Of a stretch of DNA of 64,000 nt, positions 1 to 8,058 are shown one piece after another. Source of the DNA: Pelodictyon phaeoclathratiforme BU-1 (GTDB taxonomy: Bacteria > Bacteroidota > Chlorobiia > Chlorobiales > Chlorobiaceae). The stretch covers positions 1,192,501 to 1,256,500 of the forward strand of contig NC_011060.1 in NCBI RefSeq assembly GCF_000020645.1, read 5' to 3'. The notes beneath the pieces are model-generated. The model worked only from the letters and a program-made list of their open reading frames with translations. It did not search any database and was not told the origin of the DNA. The translations under genes and the position numbers were made by a program. Position 1 is the first letter of the stretch, and every line of letters starts with the position of its first letter.

Positions 1-219
1 GGCAATTTCAGGGTTTTCAAATGATTCATCTTCCATGACATGGCACCAGTGGCAGGTGGAATAGCCCACCGACAGGAAGATGGGCTTGTTTTCCCCTCTT
101 GCTTTTTTAAAAGCCTCCTCCCCCCATGCAAGCCACGCAACGGGGTTCAGTGCGTGTTGCAGGAGGTAGGGACTTTTTTCTGCTATCAGGCTGTTTGGCT
201 TGTTTTCTGGTGAGGTCAT
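1..219 (-). CDS. DUF255 / YyaL-family thioredoxin-like protein, N-terminal 73 codons
   Basis: The ATG is at 219 and the reading frame runs off the left edge of the window, so only the N-terminus is present. The 73 visible residues match the thioredoxin-like head of the DUF255/YyaL (spermatogenesis-associated protein 20) family: the N-terminal NSLIAEKSPYLLQHA stretch and then GYSTCHWCHVMEDESF, with a CxxC pair at Cys56 and Cys59. Family members are large (about 700 residues) two-domain proteins with a C-terminal glycosidase-like fold, and their substrate is not established. The gene diverges from the methionine sulfoxide reductase gene at 377, which suggests a thiol-redox neighbourhood. That link is inference. 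Confidence 0.88.
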   Translation of the reverse strand, partial: MTSPENKPNSLIAEKSPYLLQHALNPVAWLAWGEEAFKKARGENKPIFLSVGYSTCHWCHVMEDESFENPEIA

Positions 220-376
220 TGGTCGGGTGTTGGTAGCATGGTGAACAATATATCGATAGATAACCATCAATGGATGGTTGAAAGTTCTTGAGAATTGAAA
301 CCATCTGTGAACTCAGCCTGTTCTATAAAGGTTGAGTTACAATAATTAACAATGGTTAATGATGCTTGTCAGGATA

Positions 377-1375
377 ATGAAAAGCGCTTTGAGGGGGAAG
401 GGGATAGCCGTTGCGGCTTTTCTTTTGCCTGCTCTTCTTCTTTTTTGTGGATGTGCAGGCAATAATGGTCTGTCGCCTTTGCCGGAGGAGCCTCGTTCAA
501 CTGTTCAACTGGAGAAAGGTATGCATTTTAATGAGTTGACGCCCGAAGAGGAGAGGGTGATTGTTTATAAGGGAACGGAAAGAGCATTTACGGGAAAGTA
601 CTCCGAGAGCAAGGAGAGGGGCACTTATCTCTGCAGGCGCTGTGACGCGCCATTATTTCGCTCTACGGACAAGTTTGAATCGGGCACCGGTTGGCCGAGC
701 TTTGATGATGCTCTTGAAGGTGCAGTCAAACAGCTTCCTGATGCGGACGGGCGTCGCACGGAAATAGTTTGTGCCAACTGCGGGGCTCATCTTGGTCATG
801 TTTTTTTCGGGGAGGAGATAACGGCAAAAAATGTTCGTCACTGCGTTAATTCCATATCCCTCGGCTTTCTGCCGGAAGCAAAAGCTGCGTCGGTAACACA
901 AAAGGCGATCTTTGCGGGAGGATGTTTCTGGGGTGTTGAGTACCATTTCAATAAGCTGAAAGGGGTTCTTTCCGCCAAATCAGGCTATACCGGCGGTCTG
1001 ATTGATAACCCCTCCTATAAACAGGTCTGTACCGGTAGAACGGGACATGCCGAAGCTGTGGAGATAGCATATGATCCGGCCCTGGTCAGCTATGAAACGC
1101 TCGCAAAACTCTTTTTTGAGATTCACGATCCGACCGAACTGAACCGGCAGGGCCCTGACCGGGGTACGCAGTATCGGTCAGCCGTTTTTTATACCGATGA
1201 GGAGCAGAAAAAAGTGACTGAAAAGCTTATTGGTGAGCTGAGGGCCAAAGGATACAAGGTTGTGACAACGGTTGAAAAGGCAGGAACATTCTGGCCTGCC
1301 GAGGAGTATCATCAGGATTATTATGAAAAAAATGGTCATGAGCCCTACTGTCATATCTATCAGAAGCGCTTTTAG
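377..1375 (+). CDS. msrBA: MsrB-MsrA fusion methionine sulfoxide reductase, predicted lipoprotein
   Basis: Bifunctional methionine sulfoxide reductase that would repair both R and S epimers of oxidised methionine, 332 aa from the ATG at 377. An in-frame ATG at 359 adds six residues, but 377 gives a cleaner signal peptide (MKSALRGKG, hydrophobic stretch, F-C-G-C at 23-26). The cysteines suggest a lipoprotein outside the inner membrane. The MsrB domain (about 50-170) has zinc cysteines 86/89 and 132/135 and catalytic Cys156 in RHCVNSISL. The MsrA domain (about 175-332) has the GCFWG motif with catalytic Cys183. The order B then A is the reverse of the common A-B fusion. It faces the peroxiredoxin gene across a shared terminator. 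Confidence 0.93.
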   Translation: MKSALRGKGIAVAAFLLPALLLFCGCAGNNGLSPLPEEPRSTVQLEKGMHFNELTPEEERVIVYKGTERAFTGKYSESKERGTYLCRRCDAPLFRSTDKFESGTGWPSFDDALEGAVKQLPDADGRRTEIVCANCGAHLGHVFFGEEITAKNVRHCVNSISLGFLPEAKAASVTQKAIFAGGCFWGVEYHFNKLKGVLSAKSGYTGGLIDNPSYKQVCTGRTGHAEAVEIAYDPALVSYETLAKLFFEIHDPTELNRQGPDRGTQYRSAVFYTDEEQKKVTEKLIGELRAKGYKVVTTVEKAGTFWPAEEYHQDYYEKNGHEPYCHIYQKRF

Positions 1376-1477
1376 TTGCGAAGTGGCAGTGTATAAAAGT
1401 GGTTTGGTCAAGAGTAAAAACGGTCAATCATAGTGCTGCTGGCAGGGATGAAGGCGGGTATAACCATTTTGAGTAAT

Positions 1478-1520
1478 AAAAAAAGCAGGGCTAAAAGTTA
1501 TCTCGAGCCCTGCTTTTTTT
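1478..1520. terminator. Bidirectional intrinsic terminator
   Basis: Perfect inverted repeat, AAAAGCAGGGCT at 1481-1492 pairing with AGCCCTGCTTTT at 1506-1517. It is flanked by an A-run on one side and a T-run on the other, so it can end transcription from both strands. It lies between the convergent msrBA and peroxiredoxin genes. Confidence 0.88.
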
Positions 1521-1538
1521 TATAGTTGTCGAAAAAGC

Positions 1539-2216
1539 TCACTCTTCCAGTGGCTTGTAGCAGAACCACCAGTCGTAGCAATTCTTCATTCCAGTGCGTT
1601 TCTTTGCGTCTTCAATGTTGTTGGCGGGCGGAATGATCACCTGATCTTTCAGCAATGAGTTGGTTGGCCAGTTTGCCGGAATGGCAACTTTTTTGTTGTC
1701 GGCAATCTGCAGTGCTTTGACGGCGCGAACCACTTCATCGATGTTGCGACCTATTTCTTGCGGGTAATAGAGGATGAGCCGCACCTTGCCTTTTGGATCC
1801 CCAATAAAGACTGCACGAACGGTATTGGATCCTTTTCCAGGGTGCAACATGCCGAGTTGCATAGCAATTTTGTCGTTGGCAGCTACAATCGGAAAGGTGA
1901 TCTCGATATTCATGTTATCCTTGATCCACTCTATCCACTTGATGTGTGAAAAAATCTGGTCTATCGACATGCCAATAAGTTTGCATCCAAGCTTTTCAAA
2001 ATCAGCCATTCTCTCCTGAAAACCAAGAAACTCTGTTGTGCAGACAGGGGTAAAGTCAGCCGGGTGGCTGAAGAGAACAAACCACGATCCTTCCAGATCT
2101 GCTGGTATGTTCATCGGCCCGTGAGTGGTTTGGACATGTAGCTCAGGGAAATCATCTCCAAGCAATGGCATATTGAGCTCAGAATAAAAGGGCTGTTCAT
2201 CATAAAGATCCGACAT
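1539..2216 (-). CDS. Peroxiredoxin, Prx6/archaeal type
   Basis: Thiol peroxidase that reduces hydrogen peroxide and organic peroxides in the cytoplasm, 225 aa. The peroxidatic cysteine is Cys59 in HPADFTPVCTTE, the signature of the Prx6 (1-Cys) group. The long C-terminal arm carries two more cysteines (Cys213 and Cys219, NCYDWWFC), as in archaeal Prx6-like enzymes where a C-terminal pair helps resolve the sulfenic acid. It may therefore not be a true 1-Cys enzyme. It is a single gene with about 270 bp of upstream DNA and no partner reductase next to it. A start at 2216 is supported by the conserved N-terminus (MPLLGDDFPE). Confidence 0.93.
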   Translation of the reverse strand: MSDLYDEQPFYSELNMPLLGDDFPELHVQTTHGPMNIPADLEGSWFVLFSHPADFTPVCTTEFLGFQERMADFEKLGCKLIGMSIDQIFSHIKWIEWIKDNMNIEITFPIVAANDKIAMQLGMLHPGKGSNTVRAVFIGDPKGKVRLILYYPQEIGRNIDEVVRAVKALQIADNKKVAIPANWPTNSLLKDQVIIPPANNIEDAKKRTGMKNCYDWWFCYKPLEE

Positions 2217-2484
2217 GGCAAAACTCCTTTAAAGTTAGACGGTTATAATTTTCACCAGATAACACAAACAAGGTCACAACAAGATTTCGATTAAGAACAG
2301 ATACCCCTCCTGCACGTTCCGGTATATCTCAATTTAACAGTGATTTATTATAAAAAGTTTTATTTGAATCAGGGAGGTGATTGCGGGTTGATCCGGTTGA
2401 TCCGGTCGATCTCGTAATCATGTTATCAGTATATTTACCATCTGTTACGTTGAAGAAATATTATGTTGCATACTGAACTCTCCC

Positions 2485-3030
2485 TTACGCCTGCTCTTGC
2501 AGCAACTCAAGCACCTCCAGAATGGTGTTGCAGACTGAGTAGTAGCTGCCATGTTCTTCACTGACCATATGCTCGGCGGCAATACGGTCGAAAAAGAGCA
2601 GCAGCGGATTCCAGAAGCCATTGAGGTTCAGCAGGATGATGGGTTTGTTATGGTGGCCAAGATGTTTCCAGGTGATCACCTCAACCAGCTCGTCGAGAGT
2701 GCCGAATCCGCCGGGCAGAACAAGGTAGGCATCTCCCCATTCGGCGAGTTTCATTTTCCGCTCGTGCATGGTTTCAACCACATGCAGTTCGGTGAGGCCG
2801 TAATGGGCAACCTCCCGTTCTTCAAGAAAGCGGGGAATGATCCCTTTGACCGTTCCACCCCCCTCCATTACGGCATCGGCGATGCAACCCATCAGTCCGA
2901 CCCGTCCACCCCCGAATACAAGGCCGATACCCCGTTTGGCAAATGCACGGCCAAGGTCTGAGGCAGCGGTAAAATAGTCGCGAGGGGCGAGGTTGCTTGA
3001 ACTGCAGTAGACGGTTACAGATGAGATCAT
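2485..3030 (-). CDS. LOG-family (TIGR00730) Rossmann-fold nucleotide hydrolase
   Basis: Member of the LOG/TIGR00730 family, whose characterised members are cytokinin-riboside-5'-monophosphate or AMP phosphoribohydrolases. It has the family motifs GGGRVGLMG and PGGFGTLDE. The ATG at 3030 (MISSVTVYCSSS) matches the usual family N-terminus and gives 181 aa. A longer frame begins at 3081, but that would overlap the upstream gene by 44 bp. Third gene of an overlapping minus-strand set behind the chlorophyll synthase and glycosyltransferase. The physiological substrate in a phototroph is unknown; older annotations called such proteins decarboxylases, which the motifs do not support. Confidence 0.85.
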   Translation of the reverse strand: MISSVTVYCSSSNLAPRDYFTAASDLGRAFAKRGIGLVFGGGRVGLMGCIADAVMEGGGTVKGIIPRFLEEREVAHYGLTELHVVETMHERKMKLAEWGDAYLVLPGGFGTLDELVEVITWKHLGHHNKPIILLNLNGFWNPLLLFFDRIAAEHMVSEEHGSYYSVCNTILEVLELLQEQA

Positions 3031-3037
3031 GGTGTAG

Positions 3038-3667
3038 TTAACGGTTAAGGGTGATACTGTCGCTGGCTCGTTGGTAGACATAGGTTTTCGGCTCTTCTAT
3101 CTTTTTTAAAGAAAAGAGCCTGGAAGCTCTTTCCCATAGATCGGTATCTTCAGCGTACTCCATGTCGCTGAATCCGTCGAGCGCAAAAAAGAGCTCTCTT
3201 TTTCCGAAGAGGGTACCACAAAGGATGCACTCCCTGATACCGACAAGAGAGTCAGGATGATAACAGTCTTTGACCGTGATGGTTTCATCGCAGAGAAATC
3301 CTCCCGAGAGCATGGAAACATCCTGCATCTCTTCGATGAGGGTGATCCGCGTTTCGAGATGGTTTTTCAGATAGTGGTCGTCACTGTCAAGAAAGGTGAT
3401 GTAGCGGCCGAAAGAGGCCTGAATTCCTGTGTTTCGAGCGAGTGCAGCTTTCCGGTTGCTCTGTTTCATGTACCGGATATTGGGAAATTTGAGAATGAAT
3501 GGGTCAAGCTTTTCGAAGGTGTTGTCATTGCTGCCGTCATCGACAATAATCAGTTCCCAGTTACTGAAGGATTGGGCAAGAACGCTGTGTATAGCACATT
3601 CAAGATGATTTGCCCGGTTGAAGGTGGGCATGATAATCGAAATGTCGGGTCTGGAGATGCCTTTCAT
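3038..3667 (-). CDS. Family 2 glycosyltransferase
   Basis: Inverting GT-A fold glycosyltransferase, 209 aa. The N-terminal nucleotide-sugar domain is clear: ISIIMPTFNRANHL, the VDDGSNDNT loop, and the metal-binding DSDD motif in ITFLDSDDHYL. The acceptor part is short and has no membrane segment, so this is one of the smaller cytoplasmic GT2 enzymes. Its start overlaps the stop of the upstream chlorophyll synthase gene by four bases (ATGA), which implies translational coupling. The sugar and acceptor cannot be read from sequence. A role in cell-surface polysaccharide or glycolipid is generic inference. Confidence 0.85.
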   Translation of the reverse strand: MKGISRPDISIIMPTFNRANHLECAIHSVLAQSFSNWELIIVDDGSNDNTFEKLDPFILKFPNIRYMKQSNRKAALARNTGIQASFGRYITFLDSDDHYLKNHLETRITLIEEMQDVSMLSGGFLCDETITVKDCYHPDSLVGIRECILCGTLFGKRELFFALDGFSDMEYAEDTDLWERASRLFSLKKIEEPKTYVYQRASDSITLNR

Positions 3668-4665
3668 GGTCTTGCAGCTCTGATGGCAAAGGCGCAGACC
3701 AGCATACCGGCGACCAGAAAGTTCTGCGCAATGGCATTATAGCGTACATCCATTGTTGCTGGTGATTTTACGAGAGCAAACTGCAGGTAGAATTGCGGGA
3801 CGACGAGTGCGCCGACAATGATTCCGCAGGTAGTTTGACCAATCAGGAACATATAGCCTGATGCAAGGAGCTGGCCGGCATTGATGAGCACTGCGGCAAT
3901 CAGTGCAGCATGGGTTTCTCCGAAGACAACGGGGAGCGTTCTGATGCCTACCATCCTGTCACCCTCAATTGATTTGAAGTCGTTGATGGTCATGGTGCCG
4001 GTGCTTGAGAGGGTGAAAAGTCCGGCAACGATCAACGATGGCTGAAGCGATGAGAGGGTAAAGGAGGGGTTGTAGGCGATCTCTCCGGCTATCCAGGGTA
4101 TGATAAGGTAGGAGACGGCAACAATGATATTGCCTGCCCAGAGCCTTTTTTTGAGTTTGATGGGGTTTGCGCTGTAGAGATGCGCATTAATAATGCCGAT
4201 GACGACGTAAAAACCGATGAGCGGATGGATCAGATAACCTGTGATAACCGAAAAGACCGACCATAGGGCAATCAGGATGGTGGCATTTCTGAGTGAGATG
4301 GCGCCGCCGGGTATAGGGCGGTTTGGTTCGTTGATTTCATCAAGATCACGGTCAAAATAGTCATTCAGCATCTGACAGGTTCCACTTGCCAGAGGACCGG
4401 TCAGCAGCATGGCGAGGAGAAACTTTATGCTGATCACCTCCTTCCATCCAAAGGCTCCGCTTGCTACGGCTCCGCAGAGAAAGCTCCACATGACAGGAAT
4501 CCATGTGACCGGTTTAAGGAATCGAATGATCAGTGCAAGTTTTGAGATGTTCTCAGCGGGCATTGGCCGGGCATCAACCAGTTTACGGACACTCAAGGGC
4601 GTTTTGAACTCGCTCCGATCAGGCAACTGAGGCTCTGAACTCTTTTTGGCACGAAAATCACTCAC
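3664..4665 (-). CDS. chlG: (Bacterio)chlorophyll synthase, UbiA-type prenyltransferase
   Basis: Membrane prenyltransferase that esterifies a (bacterio)chlorophyllide with a C15-C20 isoprenoid alcohol, the last step of chlorophyll synthesis. The 333 aa protein has KPVTWIP near residue 51, the prenyl-diphosphate Mg site NDYFDRDLD at 101-109, INEPNRPIPGGAIS, and the second acidic motif NDFKSIEGD, with eight or nine hydrophobic segments. Green sulfur bacteria carry three paralogues: chlG, bchG and bchK. I favour chlG because, as I recall, the chlG of Chlorobaculum tepidum also lies near the two tandem ferredoxin genes. Sequence alone does not exclude bchG or bchK. First gene of an overlapping three-gene operon. 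Confidence 0.88.
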   Translation of the reverse strand: MSDFRAKKSSEPQLPDRSEFKTPLSVRKLVDARPMPAENISKLALIIRFLKPVTWIPVMWSFLCGAVASGAFGWKEVISIKFLLAMLLTGPLASGTCQMLNDYFDRDLDEINEPNRPIPGGAISLRNATILIALWSVFSVITGYLIHPLIGFYVVIGIINAHLYSANPIKLKKRLWAGNIIVAVSYLIIPWIAGEIAYNPSFTLSSLQPSLIVAGLFTLSSTGTMTINDFKSIEGDRMVGIRTLPVVFGETHAALIAAVLINAGQLLASGYMFLIGQTTCGIIVGALVVPQFYLQFALVKSPATMDVRYNAIAQNFLVAGMLVCAFAIRAARP

Positions 4666-4891
4666 ACGTACAGACTTAGGTTTGAGAAATGCTGACAGAG
4701 TGAAAATAACAGGTTAAACGGAAGAAAGGAATCATCTGTTGCAAAAGAGCACTCTTCTGTGTGCAATATCCTGAAATATCATGAAGATTTTTTTTAAACT
4801 GACAAAACAGAGAGGAACTTACGTTGTTATTCATGGTTGCAAAAATCTGTTCCTGTTTTCAACTCATTGTGCTAAAGAGGAGAGGTGTGTT

Positions 4892-5356
4892 ATGGCTGGT
4901 CGCAGTTTGCTTGAGGAGATGAAGAAAACCTTTCTGTTTCATGCCATTGCAGCCCATTTCAGTAATGGGCTGATTCCTGTTGCGGTGCTTTATCTGTTGT
5001 TGACCCTTTCAACCGGGAGTATCTATTTCGAGCATACCGTCGAACATCTTATTGTCATTGTTCTGATGGCTGTTCCGGTATCTTTTTTTTCAGGCGTTCA
5101 TGACTGGAAGAAGAAATATCGGGGGGCGAAAGCGCCTGTGTTTATCAAAAAAATAAGGTTATCCGCTCTGCTTTTTCTTTTGTGTGCATCTGCTGTTGCT
5201 ATCAGGCTTACCATTCCCGAGGTGATGACCGGTCAGGGTATTGAACACTGGCTCTATCTTGCGCTTCTTTTTTCCATGTTGCCTGTTGTGACGCTGCTCG
5301 GTCACTACGGAGGAAAACTGTCATCCCAGTCAAGGCAGGCTTCCAAACCGGCATGA
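4892..5356 (+). CDS. Small multi-pass membrane protein of unknown function
   Basis: A 154 aa protein starting at the ATG at 4892, just after a strong ribosome-binding site (AAAGAGGAGAGG, 4874-4885). The frame extends up to 4781 without better signals, so I reject the longer form. Four hydrophobic segments are visible (around 15-40, 47-65, 85-105 and 118-138), and histidines lie near membrane faces (HAIAAHFSNG, HTVEHL, HDWKKKYRG, GHYGG). The pattern resembles DUF2231-like membrane proteins, but I cannot assign the family firmly. It lies 44 bp upstream of a LysE-type exporter and may be co-transcribed with it. Confidence 0.7.
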   Translation: MAGRSLLEEMKKTFLFHAIAAHFSNGLIPVAVLYLLLTLSTGSIYFEHTVEHLIVIVLMAVPVSFFSGVHDWKKKYRGAKAPVFIKKIRLSALLFLLCASAVAIRLTIPEVMTGQGIEHWLYLALLFSMLPVVTLLGHYGGKLSSQSRQASKPA

Positions 5357-5400
5357 GAAAGGGAAGTACTCATTACCAACCGTGAAAATGAACGTGTTTC

Positions 5401-6027
5401 ATGATCGATAGTAACGTGCTGCTTGCGTTTTTTACGACGTCAGTAATTCTTGCGCTCTCTCCCGGCCCCGACAACCTTTTTGTTTTGGCGCAGTCGGCCC
5501 AGAATGGGCGTAGAGCCGGGCTTTTTGTAACACTCGGTCTTGCAACAGGGCTGATTGGACATACGGTTGCTGTTGCTTTTGGTCTTGCGGCCATCGTGCA
5601 TTCGTCGGCGCTCGCATTCACCATTCTGAAAGGTGTGGGTGCGGCATATCTGCTTTATCTTGCATGGCAGGCACTCAGGGCAGCGGCGTTAACCGGGCAG
5701 GGGGAGCCGGTTCAGGCTTACTCAATGGGGGCGCTCTATCGCCGGGGGATTGTCATGAACTTGAGCAATCCCAAGGTATCGCTCTTTTTTATGGCGTTTT
5801 TGCCACAGTTTGCCGATCCACGTTATGGCTCCATGAGGGGGCAGTTTTTCCAGCTTGGAGCTGTTTTTATTATGGCAACTATCCTTGTTTTCGGTGTTAT
5901 CAGCTTTTTTGCCGGTGGGTTCGGCGACAAGTTTCGCAATGCAGTTTCTGCTCAAAAAACAGTTAACAGGGTAGCCGCTTTCGTATTTATTGCTCTTGCC
6001 ATTAAGCTGGCAGTTTCGGAACGATAA
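5401..6027 (+). CDS. LysE/RhtB-family amino-acid exporter
   Basis: Predicted inner-membrane exporter of amino acids or derivatives, 208 aa, the usual family length. The N-terminal signature SPGPDNLFVLAQS is the hallmark of LysE/RhtB proteins. It is followed by GLATGLIGHT and the second-half motif NLSNPKVSLFFMAFLPQF. Six hydrophobic segments are expected. The substrate cannot be inferred. The gene lies between a small membrane protein and a D,D-carboxypeptidase on the same strand. Confidence 0.92.
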   Translation: MIDSNVLLAFFTTSVILALSPGPDNLFVLAQSAQNGRRAGLFVTLGLATGLIGHTVAVAFGLAAIVHSSALAFTILKGVGAAYLLYLAWQALRAAALTGQGEPVQAYSMGALYRRGIVMNLSNPKVSLFFMAFLPQFADPRYGSMRGQFFQLGAVFIMATILVFGVISFFAGGFGDKFRNAVSAQKTVNRVAAFVFIALAIKLAVSER

Positions 6028-6137
6028 AGCAATATCTTTTGTCTTGCAGGAATTCGTTATTTATGATGGAAATATGTACAATGAAGCGATGTTTGTTTTA
6101 CCCTCGCTTGAAACCAAAAGAACACTCTACCAGACCA

Positions 6138-7310
6138 ATGCCAGACCAGATCCTGATATCTGCGATTTTCCGTTCACGGAAACGGGCCTTCTGTATCTAC
6201 AGGAAGCCTCCCCTGTCACTATTCCGACAGATAACGTGTTTCGTTGTTTTTTTTGTCATAGCCGTTACGATCACTCCTCTTTTTTTGCTTGCACAAACAG
6301 GTGATGATTCGTTGCGCTCACCGTTTCCAATAAACTCATATATCGTAAAGGAGCGAGGTGGGTCTAAATTCCTGATGGCAAAGGATATAGAGAAATCCGT
6401 TTCCCCGGCAAGTCTTACCAAGATACTGACTTGTATCATGGCAATTGAAAGTGGTCGACTGGAAGAGGATGTGCTGATTACCAAAGAGTCGACCCTTGTT
6501 GAACCCTCAAAAGCGGGGTTTAAACCGGGTGAGAAAATCAGGCTTATCGATCTGGTCAAGGCGGCGATGGTCAACTCAAGCAATGATGCTGCATTTGCCA
6601 TAGCCATACATCTTTCCGGCGATGTTGAATCATTTGTAGCGGCAATGAACTACAGGGCACAACGGATTGGAATGAGAAATTCCAGGTTCACCAACCCTGC
6701 CGGTTTTGATAAAGCTCTCTACGCTGGCAATAGTTCTACGGCAGAGGATCTTTTACATCTTACGGAATATGCAGTTAAAAATCCTGTTTTTAACCAGATC
6801 GCCCGGCTTGAACAGGTTGTTTTTACGGAGCAGACAACGCGCAAGGTTTATTCCCTGAAAACCCATAACAAGCTTCTTGATAAATATCCTTATGCTGTTG
6901 GTATTAAAACTGGTTATACTTCGACGGCTGGAAGGTGCCTGATTGCCAGAGCGATCAAGGATAACCGTGATATTCTTCTGGTGATGCTGAATGCGAAAAC
7001 AGATCGATGGACTATTGCCGCTGATATTTTTGACTCGGTTTTTGCAATCAACCGACCGAATGCTGACTGGCTGCGTCAATCGAATCGGAGAAATTCCGGT
7101 GTATCAAGGGTTGGTCAAGGAGTGTATAGTATGTCGAAGTCCAGATATCAGATGAAAAAAAAGGTGACGAATGGGGCGAAACAAGGTCATAAGCTGAAAA
7201 ATCGAGGGGTTGTTTCAGCAAAATCGCTCAAAAAAAACAGAAAGAGAGTGGCGCGTTCCTATGCATCGGTGGTTGGGTGTCATGTCGCTCATGATGATGC
7301 GAGTTCTTGA
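6138..7310 (+). CDS. Serine-type D-Ala-D-Ala carboxypeptidase with basic C-terminal tail
   Basis: Penicillin-binding protein of the DacA/DacF (S11) family that trims the terminal D-alanine from peptidoglycan stem peptides in the periplasm. Counting from the ATG at 6138 (390 aa), the catalytic triad motifs are SLTK at 92-95, SSN at 147-149 and KTG at 257-259. A hydrophobic signal or anchor segment occupies about 31-52. The start is uncertain: in-frame ATGs at 6063 and 6081 would lengthen an already long N-terminal lead. Unlike PBP5, there is no clear C-terminal amphipathic anchor. Instead the last about 60 residues are very rich in Lys and Arg. Confidence 0.88.
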   Translation: MPDQILISAIFRSRKRAFCIYRKPPLSLFRQITCFVVFFVIAVTITPLFLLAQTGDDSLRSPFPINSYIVKERGGSKFLMAKDIEKSVSPASLTKILTCIMAIESGRLEEDVLITKESTLVEPSKAGFKPGEKIRLIDLVKAAMVNSSNDAAFAIAIHLSGDVESFVAAMNYRAQRIGMRNSRFTNPAGFDKALYAGNSSTAEDLLHLTEYAVKNPVFNQIARLEQVVFTEQTTRKVYSLKTHNKLLDKYPYAVGIKTGYTSTAGRCLIARAIKDNRDILLVMLNAKTDRWTIAADIFDSVFAINRPNADWLRQSNRRNSGVSRVGQGVYSMSKSRYQMKKKVTNGAKQGHKLKNRGVVSAKSLKKNRKRVARSYASVVGCHVAHDDASS

Positions 7311-7343
7311 ACAGTAATGCAACCATACCAGACAGAGAAAAAA

Positions 7344-7652
7344 ATGATCAAGCATATCGTTATGTGGCGGCTTAAGGAGTTTGAGCAGGGTCATGATAGG
7401 CAAACCAATGCTCATCTTGTCAGGGAGAAACTTACCGCATTAAGGGGAAGGATTCCCGGGATGATGGCTCTTGAGGTGGGAGTCGATTTCAGTCGGAGCG
7501 ATAGCTCTTGCGATATTGTGCTGTACAGTGAATTTGTTGACCGTGAAGCCCTCGAAGCCTATCAGATAAATCCGGAACATGAAGCAATAAAGCCCTTTAT
7601 CGGCAGTGTCAGTATAGAACGCAGGATTGCTGATTACGAGGTGTCGGTGTAA
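7344..7652 (+). CDS. Dabb (stress-responsive A/B barrel) family protein
   Basis: Small cytoplasmic protein of the Dabb family, 102 aa from the ATG at 7344 (MIKHIVMWRL), the usual family start. Characteristic features are HIVMWRLKE at the N-terminus, the GMMALEVGVDF strand, and EALEAYQINPEHEAIKPFI near the end. Members form dimeric alpha/beta barrels and range from stress proteins to cyclases, so no specific reaction can be assigned. The stop codon lies inside a short imperfect tandem duplication (7639-7678). Confidence 0.85.
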   Translation: MIKHIVMWRLKEFEQGHDRQTNAHLVREKLTALRGRIPGMMALEVGVDFSRSDSSCDIVLYSEFVDREALEAYQINPEHEAIKPFIGSVSIERRIADYEVSV

Positions 7653-7679
7653 AACCGAAGGTGCCGATATAAAACCGAT

Positions 7680-7714
7680 AAAGAAGCGGATGTTTTCCCG
7701 TTCTCCGCTTCTTT
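7680..7714. terminator. Bidirectional terminator hairpin
   Basis: AAAGAAGCGGA at 7680-7690 pairs with TCCGCTTCTTT at 7704-7714 around a 13-base loop. It lies between the convergent Dabb and ferredoxin genes. The U-tract is short, so efficiency is uncertain. Confidence 0.7.
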
Positions 7715-7736
7715 ATGGCGTTCTTATTCTTATTGC

Positions 7737-7925
7737 TTATCCCTGAACGATGCATTCTGCCGGGCAGACAGCAGAGCAGGCTGGGGAGTCAGCGTATCCT
7801 GCGCATTCGGTACAGGTACTTGCGTCGATAGAGTAGATATCGTCGCCAGCAACAATTGCGTTGACCGGGCATTCTGGTTCACAGGCTCCGCAGTAAGTGC
7901 ATTCTTCAGTAATGTAAAGTGCCAT
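7737..7925 (-). CDS. 2[4Fe-4S] ferredoxin, Chlorobium type
   Basis: Low-potential electron carrier, 62 aa. Cluster I ligands are Cys9, 12, 15 and Cys54 (CxxCxxC with the last CP). Cluster II ligands are Cys38, 41, 50 and Cys19. The eight-residue spacing between Cys41 and Cys50 is the enlarged loop of Alvin-type ferredoxins. Cys58 is additional and free. In green sulfur bacteria such ferredoxins accept electrons from the type I reaction centre and drive the reductive TCA cycle (pyruvate and 2-oxoglutarate synthases). A second copy lies 133 bp upstream on the same strand. Confidence 0.95.
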   Translation of the reverse strand: MALYITEECTYCGACEPECPVNAIVAGDDIYSIDASTCTECAGYADSPACSAVCPAECIVQG

Positions 7926-8058
7926 AGTGATTTCCTAACTTAAATGGTTGTAAAAAAAAAGGAAAGAACGATTCTGGATAATTTCGTTCAATATAAGATT
8001 TTTTTTTAGCTCAAAAAAAAATGGAGCATCACTTAAGGTTATTTGTGCGGCACAATAA

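Noticed and set aside
2395..2420. Tandem TTGATCCGG repeat in the peroxiredoxin upstream region
   Set aside because: Only two short copies, probably chance; no regulatory motif recognised.
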